A stretch of 45,260 bases of DNA from an uncultured Bacillota bacterium (GCA_937951995.1 CALGAG010000244.1:1-45260), one strand, 5' to 3'; positions 1 through 8,870 are shown, counted from the first letter of the stretch. Numbers and translations are program-made. The notes: a model not told the origin generated them from the sequence alone.

Positions 1-591
1 ATGGATAATCACATCCACATGCTTATACAGGAATTGGAAGATGATATTTCCAATGCAATTAAGAGAATCTGCTCAAGTTATGTATTGTGGTACAACAAGA
101 AGTATGAAAGATCCGGTCATCTTTTTCAGGAAAGGTTCAAGAGTCAACCTGTAGAGAATGATAATCATTTTTTGATGGCTCTAAGATACATTCATCAGAA
201 TCCTATCAGTGCTGGGCTTTGCAAGGATTTGTTGGAGTATAAATGGACAAGCTACAGGGAGTACATAACAGAGCCAATAATCATTGACACAGAAATGTGC
301 TTAAGTATATTTTCTCCCAACAAGGAAAGAGCTGTAGATTTACTTATTGAGTATATGACTGAGAGCAATGAGGATAGTTTTCCAGCATTTGAAGATAATA
401 TTAGCTTAACTGACACTGAAGTACTAAAGAAACTATATGATATGGGTATAAGTAATACCAGTGAACTGCAGAAATTAGAGAAAAGTAGAAGAAATGACCA
501 TATTAGAGCCTTGAAAAAGACAAGAGGAATAAGTATAAGGCAAATATCCAGGGTAACGGGTATTTCTAAAAGTATTATAGAGCGATTGTGA
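1..591 (+). CDS. REP-associated tyrosine (Y1) transposase, 5'-truncated by the window
   Basis: The reading frame is already open at base 1 and ends at the TGA at 589-591. The visible 196 residues begin inside the catalytic domain: HIH (residues 4-6) is the HUH metal-binding motif, which in this family lies roughly 60 residues into the protein, so the N-terminus is cut by the window edge. Y63 in RYIHQNP is the likely nucleophilic tyrosine that attacks single-stranded DNA, and the segment around ERSGHLFQERFKS is typical of the family. The last ~35 residues form a helix-turn-helix (RGISIRQISRVTGIS), as in many Firmicutes members. It is a stand-alone single-stranded-DNA transposase or RAYT bordering the pilus operon. 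The family is confident; whether it still moves cannot be judged here. Confidence 0.85.
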   Translation: MDNHIHMLIQELEDDISNAIKRICSSYVLWYNKKYERSGHLFQERFKSQPVENDNHFLMALRYIHQNPISAGLCKDLLEYKWTSYREYITEPIIIDTEMCLSIFSPNKERAVDLLIEYMTESNEDSFPAFEDNISLTDTEVLKKLYDMGISNTSELQKLEKSRRNDHIRALKKTRGISIRQISRVTGISKSIIERL

Positions 592-660
592 TAATTGATG
601 CAATAAAATATAGATCCATAATAAGCATCTCAATAGAAAATTGTTTAAAGTTTATATCTA

Positions 661-697
661 GTCAATTCCTATACTATTTGGAATTGACTTTAATTTT
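661..697 (+). terminator. Hairpin with U-rich tail after the transposase gene
   Basis: A 9-bp perfect stem (GTCAATTCC at 661-669 with GGAATTGAC at 680-688) has a 10-nt loop and is followed by TTTAATTTT. It lies 70 nt after the transposase stop. It could be an intrinsic terminator or a structural end of the mobile element. The tail is interrupted, so strength is uncertain. Confidence 0.5.
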
Positions 698-748
698 AGT
701 CAAATTGACAAAATAGTTGAAAAATACTAATAAAAACACCAAAAAAGT

Positions 749-777
749 GTGACAAAGACCTATTTCTGCGGTATAAT
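749..777 (+). promoter_or_regulatory. SigA-type promoter for the pilus operon
   Basis: GTGACA (749-754) and TATAAT (772-777) are separated by exactly 17 bp, giving a start near 784, about 45 nt before the prepilin peptidase. A 5-bp inverted pair (GTCAA/TTGAC, 699-709) lies 40 bp upstream of the -35. No other gene lies between this and the pil genes. Confidence 0.7.
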
Positions 778-828
778 TACACTATGTATGCTAGTGAATT
801 AAAGGCCTGAAGACTTGCGAGGAATATG

Positions 829-1602
829 ATGATTCTACTGACAATGATAATTGGAATATACGGACTGATAATAGGTTCCTTTTTAAATGTACTTATCTAC
901 AGGATTCCCAGGGATGAAAACATTGCCTGGCCTGGATCCCACTGCACATCCTGTGGGCACAAGCTTAGTTGGTATGACAACATCCCCTTGTTTTCATATA
1001 TATTTCTAAGAGGAAGATGTCGCTATTGCGGAGACAAGATAAGCATCCAGTATCCTGTGGTGGAGGCTGCAAATGCAATTGTTTATGTTCTATTATTCCT
1101 ATCCTTCTACTCAGGATCAAAGCTTGATTTTGTATTTTATGCAATGATTTCATCAGTACTCCTTACCATTGCCTTTATTGACCTTAAGGAACAGATTATA
1201 CCAGATTCACTTGTTCTTACGGTTCTTGGCCTATCCATAATCCAAAAGGCACTGGTCCACCATTTGGATGGTGTTAGCTTTCAACTTATGGACAGTATCC
1301 TTGGACTTGTCGTAGCAGGAGGGATTTTTCTTCTGATAGTCTTCTTCTCAGGTGGTGGAATGGGTGGAGGGGATGTGACCCTGATCGGAGCCCTTGGATT
1401 TATTCTTGGGGTCAGGTTGATATTCCTGAACATTTTCCTGTCATTTATCCTGGGTGCGGTAATATCAATCTTTCTTCTGGCAACCAAAATAAAGACCAGA
1501 AAGGACCCAATTCCCTTTGGCCCATTTATAATACTGGGATTTTTCATCACACTTTTTATGGGGAATGACCTTTTAACCTGGTATTTCAACATTTTAATCT
1601 AG
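829..1602 (+). CDS. pilD: Type IV prepilin peptidase / N-methyltransferase
   Basis: This polytopic membrane aspartyl protease removes the leader of type IV prepilins and methylates the new N-terminal residue. The N-terminal domain has the two CxxC pairs (about residues 39/42 and 64/67) characteristic of bifunctional PilD enzymes. The catalytic aspartates are visible in the IDLKEQIIPD segment and in the GGGMGGGD motif. Length (about 257 residues) is normal. ATG occurs at both 826 and 829; GAGGA at 819-823 favours 829. It is the first gene after the promoter at 749-777, and its substrates are the prepilin-like proteins encoded at 6446-7836. Confidence 0.95.
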   Translation: MILLTMIIGIYGLIIGSFLNVLIYRIPRDENIAWPGSHCTSCGHKLSWYDNIPLFSYIFLRGRCRYCGDKISIQYPVVEAANAIVYVLLFLSFYSGSKLDFVFYAMISSVLLTIAFIDLKEQIIPDSLVLTVLGLSIIQKALVHHLDGVSFQLMDSILGLVVAGGIFLLIVFFSGGGMGGGDVTLIGALGFILGVRLIFLNIFLSFILGAVISIFLLATKIKTRKDPIPFGPFIILGFFITLFMGNDLLTWYFNILI

Positions 1603-1660
1603 TAAATTATTCCATTTTAGTTTATTATATACTTAAGCAAACACGAGAGGGGAGAGGCTT

Positions 1661-2731
1661 ATGGGAATCCTTGGCAACAGCAAAATCCTTAGTCTGGACT
1701 TCGGTTCCGACAGCGTAAAGGGAATAGAAGGCAAATATTCTGGTAAGGGAATTCAGGTTGACAACTGCTTCAAGATCGACCTGCCAAAGGGGCTCTATGT
1801 TGATGGGGAGATAACTGACCTTGACCAGATGACCTATCTTTTGAGAACCGGATTATCTGAGAACAAGATTGGACAGCTGGAGACACATGGCGTATTCAAT
1901 GCGTCCTCTGTTGTCATGCGTGAAATCAGCCTGCCCAAGGCCACACACGAGGAAATTGAAGCAATCATCAACTATCAGCTTGAGGATTACATACCCATCA
2001 ATCCTGAAGACTATATCGTCAAATACCTTGATCTTGGAAGCATAGTGGAGGATGGTATCGAAAAGGTTACCCTGCTCCTGATTGGAATTCCAAGGACCAC
2101 CATTCAAGCCCACCTTACCCTGCTTAAGAATGTAAACCTTAAGCCTACCGTATTGGATTACCATGGAAATGCAATTGCAAAGCTTATTCAACAGGGCGGG
2201 GAAATCAACGGTTCCTATAAGGAACTCCAGAACATAGCCTGTGTTGATATTGGAGCCAACCACACAAGTGTATCAATTGTTGAGGATGGTGTCATAAAGG
2301 TTGCCAGGGTTGTTGAGAGAGGGATGGATTTTGTAATCGAAGAGATAAAAAGAAAGCTGCCACACCTTGTAGATGAACAGGTACTTGAATACATGGATAA
2401 AATAGATGATATTTCACAGAAAAAGACTGGACTTGATGACGAGGTTGTCCTTACGGAATCCCTAAGGGACAGCCTGTATGGAATGCTTGATATGATTGAA
2501 ATGATATTCAGGTACTACAAGACAAGGGAAGTGAGCAATGAAATTGACCTGGTGCTGCTCCAGGGAGGACTTTCCAAGATAAATGGCATAGACAGACTCT
2601 TCCACGACTTTTTCGAGATGGAGGTATCGAGGCTCAGGTCCATGGAAAAGGTAAAGACAAACTGTGACCTTAGCCAATATGCCAATGCAATTGGAGGTCT
2701 CATAAGGCTGAAAGAGGTGAAGAAGAAATGA
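1661..2731 (+). CDS. pilM: Type IV pilus assembly protein PilM (actin-like ATPase)
   Basis: PilM is a cytoplasmic actin-fold protein that binds the N-terminal tail of PilN and couples the inner-membrane platform to the motor. The N-terminal nucleotide-binding signature LSLDFGSDSVKG begins at about residue 10. A second phosphate-binding region lies in VDIGANHTSVSIV, and the adenosine loop is LLQGGLSKINGI near residue 300. Length (356) matches the family. A purine-rich ribosome site (GGGGAGAGG) precedes the ATG at 1661. The stop overlaps the pilN start by 4 nt (ATGA), indicating translational coupling. Confidence 0.93.
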   Translation: MGILGNSKILSLDFGSDSVKGIEGKYSGKGIQVDNCFKIDLPKGLYVDGEITDLDQMTYLLRTGLSENKIGQLETHGVFNASSVVMREISLPKATHEEIEAIINYQLEDYIPINPEDYIVKYLDLGSIVEDGIEKVTLLLIGIPRTTIQAHLTLLKNVNLKPTVLDYHGNAIAKLIQQGGEINGSYKELQNIACVDIGANHTSVSIVEDGVIKVARVVERGMDFVIEEIKRKLPHLVDEQVLEYMDKIDDISQKKTGLDDEVVLTESLRDSLYGMLDMIEMIFRYYKTREVSNEIDLVLLQGGLSKINGIDRLFHDFFEMEVSRLRSMEKVKTNCDLSQYANAIGGLIRLKEVKKK

Positions 2732-3288
2732 GAGATTTAAACTTTTTTGATCCCTTCATAGAAAAGAAACAATTCGCCTTTAATAAGATGCTGCTTTTAT
2801 ATGGACTATTATTTATTGTAATTATCGGACTGGGAGTCATGGTCGCCATGAACCAGTTGCAGATCAATGCCCTCCAGAAGGAGGTCAACAGCCTTAGACA
2901 GGTTGCAGAAGACCCTAAGACAGTTGCAAGGGTTGCAGAAATTCAGGCCTTTGAGGACGAGACTGCTCAGTTCAGACAGGAAGTGGAAAGGATCAGGACC
3001 CTTGACAAGAACATCCAGGCTAGGGATGTAATAGGGGAGAGACTCCTTGATGATATAAATTCAAAGCTTCCTGAGGGAGTATTTCTTGGGAACCTGAGTG
3101 TAAGTGGAAGAGAAATAAGGATTGCTGGCTTTGCAGAGGACAGGTACTCAATTGCCGAGTTTTCCAAGGGTCTTGAAAGTATTCCTGAAGCATCAAAGTC
3201 ATTTGTATCAAATATTTCCGCAGTGGAAAGCTACTACCGATTCAATCTGGATCTTACACTGGAGGAGGTGCTGGTAGATGTCAACTAA
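2728..3288 (+). CDS. pilN: Type IV pilus assembly protein PilN
   Basis: This bitopic inner-membrane protein pairs with PilO. The short cytoplasmic tail begins MRDLNFFDPF, which resembles the PilM-binding INLLP-type motif of PilN. One membrane helix spans about residues 21-41, followed by a heptad-rich coiled coil (about 44-95) and a small ferredoxin-like C-terminal domain (about 100-186). It overlaps pilM by 4 nt and pilO by 11 nt. Function is assigned from topology and position between pilM and pilO. Confidence 0.9.
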   Translation: MRDLNFFDPFIEKKQFAFNKMLLLYGLLFIVIIGLGVMVAMNQLQINALQKEVNSLRQVAEDPKTVARVAEIQAFEDETAQFRQEVERIRTLDKNIQARDVIGERLLDDINSKLPEGVFLGNLSVSGREIRIAGFAEDRYSIAEFSKGLESIPEASKSFVSNISAVESYYRFNLDLTLEEVLVDVN

Positions 3289-4741
3289 GTTAAAATCAAT
3301 CTTTAGCAGCATCAAAACCAGACCCCTTACAAAAAGTGAGAAAATCCTTCTTACACTTTTGACCATTGTAGGCATAGCGTTCCTTGGAAACCAGTATGTA
3401 CTGGTACCCCAGGATGAGAAGATACAGGCCCTGCAGGTGGACAAGTACGAGTTGGAAACAAAAATTATGGAAATGAATGCCACTCTCAGGAGAGAGGATG
3501 ACATCAAGAAGGAATGGGAGATGCTACACAGGGAGAGAAACCAGATCCTTTCTTACTATTTCCCAACCCTTGACCAGGCACAGATAATTTATCTTCTCAA
3601 CGACCTGCTTCCTGAAGACCAGGTTGAAATTGCTGACCTTAACTTTTCAAGGCCATCATCGGAGAAGCTCTCTGAGATGGATGTGTACAATATGGGTATT
3701 TCAGTACCCTTCAGCGGTGAATATTCAGGGATAGAGGAAATGGTAAGGTCCATAGAAACCAGTCCAAGGAGGATGATGGTGGATAGCCTATCACTGGACA
3801 GGAGTGCTGATAACCAGCTTTCAGGATCAATGAGCCTAAAGGTATATTCCCTGGAAGGACTTGCTGAGATGGAGGAAGAAGATGTAATCTTTGTTGACAT
3901 TGCAGACAATACAAGTCAGGGAACCCTCTTCTCAAGCTTTGATGGATTTGTTGGATCAACAGGAAGTGGAGGCACAGGTGGTAGCGGTGGAACAGGCGGA
4001 ACCGATGGCGGTACTGCTGGAGGAGGAACATCAGGTGGAGGAACCGGTGTTGACGGCGGAACTGACGTGAAGGGTGATGTCCTTCACAGCTTTGAATGGA
4101 GAAACTACGACTTTGTTCCAAGTCATCCTCTGGTAAGGGGACAGGCAGAGCCAACTACCATAGCCCTTGATGGAAGATATGCAATGAGGCTTGAATACAA
4201 TATAGTTGGAACCGAGGAAGAAAACAGGGCAATGGTGGATATAACAAGCCAGGATATTGAGCTTAAGTTCCCACCAACAGACCTTAGCATCCATACCTAT
4301 TCCTTTACCTACGCTCCTGGCACTGTTGGTGTTAGGATAATAAACCAGGATGGGGATGAAGCATTCATTCCAGTCAATGAAGGGATTTCATGGCTTGGAT
4401 GGGGAAGGACCAGGATCAACCTTCCTGGAAGCGTTGCCGAGTACCCAATAAAGATCACCCATATATACTATGAAATGGACAAGGGAAGGGACGATTTTGG
4501 AGTGCTTGTATTTGACAAGCTTGAGGCAATCTATCCCCACCATGTGGAAACTGCCTATGAGGGGACTGCAAATGAACCTGACACCATATTCTACGAGGTC
4601 AAGCCTGGAGAATCCGTCTCAACCATTTCCAGGGATGTTTATGGAACCATGGAATACAAGAATGAGATTATGAGAAACAACGGTATACAAGCTGGAGATG
4701 TACTCCCAGTTGGCAAGATACTGGTACTGGTGAAGAGATAG
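3278..4741 (+). CDS. pilO: PilO-type pilus platform protein fused to a glycine-rich linker, a beta-rich domain and a C-terminal LysM
   Basis: Residues 1-200 look like PilO: a cytoplasmic tail, one membrane helix (about 22-40), a coiled coil (about 45-90) and a ferredoxin-like fold. At 487 residues the protein is more than twice the usual PilO length. Residues about 227-263 are a Gly/Thr/Ser linker. Residues about 268-420 form a beta-rich segment resembling a carbohydrate-binding jelly roll (inference from pattern only). Residues about 439-485 match LysM (FYEVKPGESVSTISRDVYG, then NNGI and LPVGKILVL). The extra modules would lie outside the membrane, so the platform could grip peptidoglycan. 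It overlaps pilN and is followed closely by an SLH-domain gene. Confidence 0.87.
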   Translation: MSTKLKSIFSSIKTRPLTKSEKILLTLLTIVGIAFLGNQYVLVPQDEKIQALQVDKYELETKIMEMNATLRREDDIKKEWEMLHRERNQILSYYFPTLDQAQIIYLLNDLLPEDQVEIADLNFSRPSSEKLSEMDVYNMGISVPFSGEYSGIEEMVRSIETSPRRMMVDSLSLDRSADNQLSGSMSLKVYSLEGLAEMEEEDVIFVDIADNTSQGTLFSSFDGFVGSTGSGGTGGSGGTGGTDGGTAGGGTSGGGTGVDGGTDVKGDVLHSFEWRNYDFVPSHPLVRGQAEPTTIALDGRYAMRLEYNIVGTEEENRAMVDITSQDIELKFPPTDLSIHTYSFTYAPGTVGVRIINQDGDEAFIPVNEGISWLGWGRTRINLPGSVAEYPIKITHIYYEMDKGRDDFGVLVFDKLEAIYPHHVETAYEGTANEPDTIFYEVKPGESVSTISRDVYGTMEYKNEIMRNNGIQAGDVLPVGKILVLVKR

Positions 4742-4754
4742 GGGGAGAGATATC

Positions 4755-6458
4755 ATGAACAGGATAAGACTTACATTAGTGATGACTATAGTTTTGACTC
4801 TCCTTCTTTCAGGGGGAGTATTGGCAGCACAGGCTGACTATGATTTTGGATATGATGAGGGTAAACGGTTCTTTGGAATAGACTCGTCCTTTGATGATGG
4901 AGACGATGCATTTGACGAGTACCTTGACTATATTGAGGATGACGATCCGGAACTGTACGATGAGATTGATAGCCTTGGACGTAGCTCCTACAATGATTTT
5001 CAGGAAGGCTTTATTGAAGGCTACAATGATGCCATGGAAGCTGGCATAAGTGTTGCTGATGCAAGCAGTCTAGGTGAGAGTCTTGGAAGGACTGCCGCCT
5101 TAACCGACTATTATGATGGCAATGATTCGGATTGGCGAGATGCCCTTCCCAGCGACAGGAACATCAGCAGGATGTTTGATTTGGACAGGATGAGCACCAG
5201 CTATGAAAAGAGCTTTATCTCTGACTTTAAATCTGGATTCCAGAAGGGCTACGAGGACGAGTTCCAGCAGGCACTCCTAAGTCCCCCAATGGAAAGCATG
5301 AGCCAGGGGCTTGATGATGGAGAGGCTGCAGGTGAAGCCATGGGGGCATCCTTCGCGGAGAAGGACTACCTGCTTGGAAGCTCTATGAACTATGAAAGAG
5401 ACCTGCCAAGGGATTCAGAGATCATTGAGAGATACAGGCTGAGACTTGGTACAAATGAATACAGGGATGCCTTTGTTGAGGGCTTCAAGAAGCAATACCA
5501 GATAACCTACAATGAGACCTTCAGGTCTCTTCACCAGGACAGGTCAATGGCAGCATTGGAGTCAACCCAGATACCGGCTTCAGGTGGAGAAATCATTGCA
5601 GCAGATGGAATCGGACTTCTGGTGGAGCCAGGAACCTTCTACATGCCTGTGTATGTAACTATCAACCAGCAGAATACAGGCTATTACAGGTTTGGGTCCT
5701 ATATCAGGGCATCTGAGATTTACTCAATAAAGCTGGATAATCCAGCTGCTACCCTAGATGATAACAAGAAGATAACAATTGCCTTTCCATACTATGGAGA
5801 AGAGTACAAGGCTGGTATCTACAAGCTGATTGATGAGAGGTGGCAGTACATCCCGTCAAAGGTTGAAGGAGATGCCATAACAGCCCAGGTCCTTCCAAGC
5901 ACAATGTCAAACAGGGAAGGCACCTATGCGGTATTTATGGATGAAAACATAAGGATTCTCACCGATGTAAGGGACCACTGGGCAAAGCCTGAAATCGAGA
6001 CAATGGTAAGAAGAAGCATAATAACAGGCTATCCAGGCTATACACACCTTGATGGAACCTTCAAGCCGTCACAGAGCATAACAAGGGCAGAGTTCCTGAT
6101 CCTTTTGAGCAGGATAGAAAACTGGACACTGCCAAACTACATTGTGAATGCAACCCATTTCAAGGACCATGCACAGTTCGCACAGTACGACAGGATCATT
6201 AGCTATGCCCTTTCAAGGGGCTATGTAATAGGCTACACTGATGGAACCTTCAGGCCTAACAATCCAATTTCATATTACGAGGTACAGCTTATTATGGGAA
6301 GAGTGCAGGGAAGCTACGGCTTCAACTGGAATTCATTGGCAACACAGATGATGTATGAGAAGGCCTTTAGGTCACCGAGCTTTGACAATATAAACAATAA
6401 GATCACCAGGGCAGAGGTGGCTTACATGCTATATGTTCTCAATCAATGGCGGTACTGA
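4755..6458 (+). CDS. Secreted SLH-domain protein with N-terminal FxxGFxxGY repeats, pilus-operon associated
   Basis: A signal peptide (charged MNRIR, hydrophobic core, cleavage near residue 25) is followed by an acidic region with three related ~70-80-residue repeats. Each repeat ends in a motif like DFxxGFxxGY (about residues 81-90, 157-166, and a weaker copy 239-248), and two contain an LP-D segment upstream. Residues about 270-395 are beta-rich. The C-terminus has two clear S-layer-homology units (VRDHWAKPEIETM at about 405; the YVIGYTDGTFRP region at about 490) and a decayed third unit ending in KITRAEVAYMLYVL. SLH units bind pyruvylated secondary wall polymer, so the protein is probably wall-anchored. 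It sits between pilO and the prepilins and overlaps the next gene by 13 nt. The repeat region is not a family I recognise. Confidence 0.85.
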   Translation: MNRIRLTLVMTIVLTLLLSGGVLAAQADYDFGYDEGKRFFGIDSSFDDGDDAFDEYLDYIEDDDPELYDEIDSLGRSSYNDFQEGFIEGYNDAMEAGISVADASSLGESLGRTAALTDYYDGNDSDWRDALPSDRNISRMFDLDRMSTSYEKSFISDFKSGFQKGYEDEFQQALLSPPMESMSQGLDDGEAAGEAMGASFAEKDYLLGSSMNYERDLPRDSEIIERYRLRLGTNEYRDAFVEGFKKQYQITYNETFRSLHQDRSMAALESTQIPASGGEIIAADGIGLLVEPGTFYMPVYVTINQQNTGYYRFGSYIRASEIYSIKLDNPAATLDDNKKITIAFPYYGEEYKAGIYKLIDERWQYIPSKVEGDAITAQVLPSTMSNREGTYAVFMDENIRILTDVRDHWAKPEIETMVRRSIITGYPGYTHLDGTFKPSQSITRAEFLILLSRIENWTLPNYIVNATHFKDHAQFAQYDRIISYALSRGYVIGYTDGTFRPNNPISYYEVQLIMGRVQGSYGFNWNSLATQMMYEKAFRSPSFDNINNKITRAEVAYMLYVLNQWRY

Positions 6459-6901
6459 TAGGTAGGGAAGGATTTAGAAAGGGCTTCACCCTGATCGAAT
6501 TGATTGTGGTGATAGCTCTTTTTTCTTTGCTCATTTCCATCACTCTGCCCAATTCTTCAATGATCAGAAGTTTAAATGAAAGACAGGAGTTGCGAATGGT
6601 TGAAAAGGATATGAGGCAGTCCAGGACCAGGGCAATCCTTGAAAACAGGACTGTAATGGTGACTTTCAATCCTGAGAGGAACCGTTACTCCATCAAGTAC
6701 AATGAAGGCAATGATATAAAGATCCAGGACCTGACCTCAGGAGTTCAAATATTAGATACGGAGGCCAAGATCTTTTATTTCAATGGGACAGGGAGGGTTG
6801 GAAATTCAAATACCATCACATTGAAAAGAGCCGATAACAGGACCTACCATCTTGCAATTGGGGTCAACACAACAGAAATCACCCTCAGGGAGGTAGAGTA
6901 A
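6446..6901 (+). CDS. Prepilin-like protein, GspH/FimT type
   Basis: A 13-residue leader ending in RKG precedes the class III motif FTLIELIVVI with Glu at +5, so PilD cleavage after Gly13 is expected. The hydrophobic helix continues to about residue 33 and the remainder is a small beta-rich head, as in GspH/FimT pseudopilins. The ATG at 6446 lies inside the end of the SLH gene. It is probably a minor pilin; no obvious major pilin occurs in this window. Length is 151 residues. Confidence 0.85.
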   Translation: MAVLIGREGFRKGFTLIELIVVIALFSLLISITLPNSSMIRSLNERQELRMVEKDMRQSRTRAILENRTVMVTFNPERNRYSIKYNEGNDIKIQDLTSGVQILDTEAKIFYFNGTGRVGNSNTITLKRADNRTYHLAIGVNTTEITLREVE

Positions 6902-6902
6902 T

Positions 6903-7277
6903 TTGAAAAGAAAGGGATTCTCACTTGTTGAGATTGTGATTGGCCTTGGCCTATTGGGACTGCTGTCCCTGGTTATCCTAAACGCAGTTACTACATCCTC
7001 TGTAGGTATAGTAAGGATTGAAAGGCGTTCAATCATCCTTGACCAATGTCAAAGGGTTGTGGAAACCTTGAAGCTGGATTCAGAGGAGAACAATGATTTT
7101 TTTGATTCCTGCATTGAGGGGGATGACTATGTTCCCTATCCATGTGGATACCTTAGTGACGGGGCCACAGCCTATGTCAAACTGGACCACGATGGTGAAA
7201 GGCTACAAACCTACTCTGTAAAGATTCTATGGGAGGATGATCATGTTGAACTCAAGGCGTCTAGAATCATCCCATAA
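6903..7277 (+). CDS. Prepilin-like protein, PilV/GspI type
   Basis: The short leader MKRKG is followed by FSLVEIVIGLGLLGLLSLVI, a class III signal with Glu at +5. The 124-residue length and a small head with two cysteines fit PilV/GspI minor pilins. Translation starts at TTG 6903, one base after the preceding stop; the GGGAGG of the previous gene's last codons provides the ribosome site. The 3' end overlaps the next prepilin gene. Confidence 0.83.
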   Translation: MKRKGFSLVEIVIGLGLLGLLSLVILNAVTTSSVGIVRIERRSIILDQCQRVVETLKLDSEENNDFFDSCIEGDDYVPYPCGYLSDGATAYVKLDHDGERLQTYSVKILWEDDHVELKASRIIP

Positions 7278-7836
7278 ACCAGGTTTTACAGTTATTGAGA
7301 TAATCCTTGTAATTGGATTCCTTGGGGTTGTTATTTCCATGCTATTTTCCCTACTGCACACGACTGAGACCTTTGCTGGAAGGATACTAAAAAGGGATGA
7401 CTCAATGCTCAACGGAAGGTATGCTGTAGAGTACATAATTGAGGATGTTATGCTGGCCGATGAGATTGTATCCATGGAAGAATATTACCCAGGCAATATT
7501 CAACAGGAGGGAACCCTTGGCTTTATCCTGATAAATGAGAACCTGGATGTAAATGTGGAGGGAAAGGACATAGAAGAAGGCTTCAGATACAAGTACATCT
7601 ACTACAGGCTGACAGGTGATGTCATATATAGATCTACCTACAGCCACAATACCTACAGACCACAAAATGCCCCATCAAATGGGGGGCACAATTTTCTCAT
7701 AGAGGATGTCACATCCATTTATGGGACCAGGTATTCATCTCATGAAAAGACCCTCTATATTGACATTGAAACAATTGAGCAAAATACAGGCAAGAAACAT
7801 ATCTTTATGGAAACAAAATATCTGGGAAATTACTGA
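7243..7836 (+). CDS. Prepilin-like protein, PilW/GspJ type
   Basis: The leader ends in HKPG, followed by FTVIEIILVIGFLGVVISML, a PilD-type signal with Glu at +5. At about 197 residues it is the largest of the three pilin-like proteins, as GspJ/PilW usually is. ATG occurs at 7237 and 7243. GGGAGG at 7231-7236 gives a 6-nt spacing only for 7243, so that start is chosen. It overlaps the previous gene by 35 nt. It is likely part of a tip complex with the two preceding minor pilins. Confidence 0.83.
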   Translation: MLNSRRLESSHKPGFTVIEIILVIGFLGVVISMLFSLLHTTETFAGRILKRDDSMLNGRYAVEYIIEDVMLADEIVSMEEYYPGNIQQEGTLGFILINENLDVNVEGKDIEEGFRYKYIYYRLTGDVIYRSTYSHNTYRPQNAPSNGGHNFLIEDVTSIYGTRYSSHEKTLYIDIETIEQNTGKKHIFMETKYLGNY

Positions 7837-7848
7837 CAGGAGACCTTG

Positions 7849-8859
7849 ATGAAAAGAGATGGAGGCATAATAATACTTGTTTTGATCATAAGCACCCTTT
7901 GCATGGCAACAATAGTATTTGTTCTGGAAACAGTAGTGATCCAGAGCAGGCTGGTCCAGAACAGAAGGGACAATATCCAGGCTGACCTCCTTCTTGAGAG
8001 CAGGGTCAAGGAAATGGTAATAGCTGACAAGGAAGTATTGTATCTCTTGGCTGACCATCTTGACAATGCAATCTTTAACTCAGACCCAAGTAAGAACTCA
8101 ACATGGACAATACCCATTGATCCAAGCGGGATGGACAAGACCACCGGGACACTCAGGTTTGTTGAATGTGAGGAAGGAAGGGTCAAGTACAGCATTGAAG
8201 TAAGTGGTGACAAAAATTCAGTCCAGGGCAAAAAGATTGCAACAGGTCACATGTATAGTCCGATCATTGACCACTGCAGGGATGGCTTGGTGAACCTGCA
8301 GGACAAACCTCTTGAGTTTTCGGACGACATTTCAGACCTCTTGGACCATATGAAAAGTGACTTTGATGCTGATAAGCTTCCCAGCGACTACTACCTTGCA
8401 TACAATTATCCAGAAAATGATGTTTCCATCGGTGCAAGGGCTAGTGGAGGAAGCAACAGCAAGATATCATACAGGATTGGAGAAGCTGTCTACGATAACT
8501 TCTATAATAACAACAGGATCATACTCTACAAGGAGTTTGACGGAAGTAACCCAGACACTGTTAGCATCTACAGAAGGTCAGGTGTGTCAGGAAAGGGAGT
8601 TGTCAAGGGTATAATATACTTGGAAAAGGGAGACCTCATTATTTCTGGAAACTTGACCATATATGGAATAATAGTAGTGGAAGATGGAAGGATAATCAAG
8701 GATGGGGAAGGTGATGTAAACATCTATGGGAAGGTGATTGCCAACAACTACCAAGACATCCATGAATCCATCAATATCAAATACAACTCCAAGGAATTCA
8801 GAAACTTCGCCAAGTATCTCCCCGGCTTTATAAGCCCCACAGTGGATTCCATACGCTAG
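7849..8859 (+). CDS. PilX-like minor pilin accessory protein with beta-helical C-terminus
   Basis: The 336-residue product begins MKRDGGIIILVLIISTL, a PilX-like N-terminus: a hydrophobic helix after a Gly but without the +5 Glu of the other pilins. The C-terminal third (about residues 245-300) has short repeated beta-strands with glycine turns (GVVKGIIYLEKGDLIISGN, then a second round), suggesting a beta-helix or bactofilin-like fold. AGGAG at 7838-7842 gives a 6-nt spacing to ATG 7849; the TTG at 7846 is too close. It is the last gene of the pilus operon. PilX identity is moderate confidence. Confidence 0.75.
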   Translation: MKRDGGIIILVLIISTLCMATIVFVLETVVIQSRLVQNRRDNIQADLLLESRVKEMVIADKEVLYLLADHLDNAIFNSDPSKNSTWTIPIDPSGMDKTTGTLRFVECEEGRVKYSIEVSGDKNSVQGKKIATGHMYSPIIDHCRDGLVNLQDKPLEFSDDISDLLDHMKSDFDADKLPSDYYLAYNYPENDVSIGARASGGSNSKISYRIGEAVYDNFYNNNRIILYKEFDGSNPDTVSIYRRSGVSGKGVVKGIIYLEKGDLIISGNLTIYGIIVVEDGRIIKDGEGDVNIYGKVIANNYQDIHESINIKYNSKEFRNFAKYLPGFISPTVDSIR

Positions 8860-8870
8860 GAAGCCCACAT

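Noticed and set aside
3961..4070. GGA/GGC-rich repeat as a minisatellite or G-quadruplex locus
   Set aside because: The repeats are codons of the Gly/Thr linker of the PilO fusion and are in frame with both flanking domains; there is no need for a separate element.
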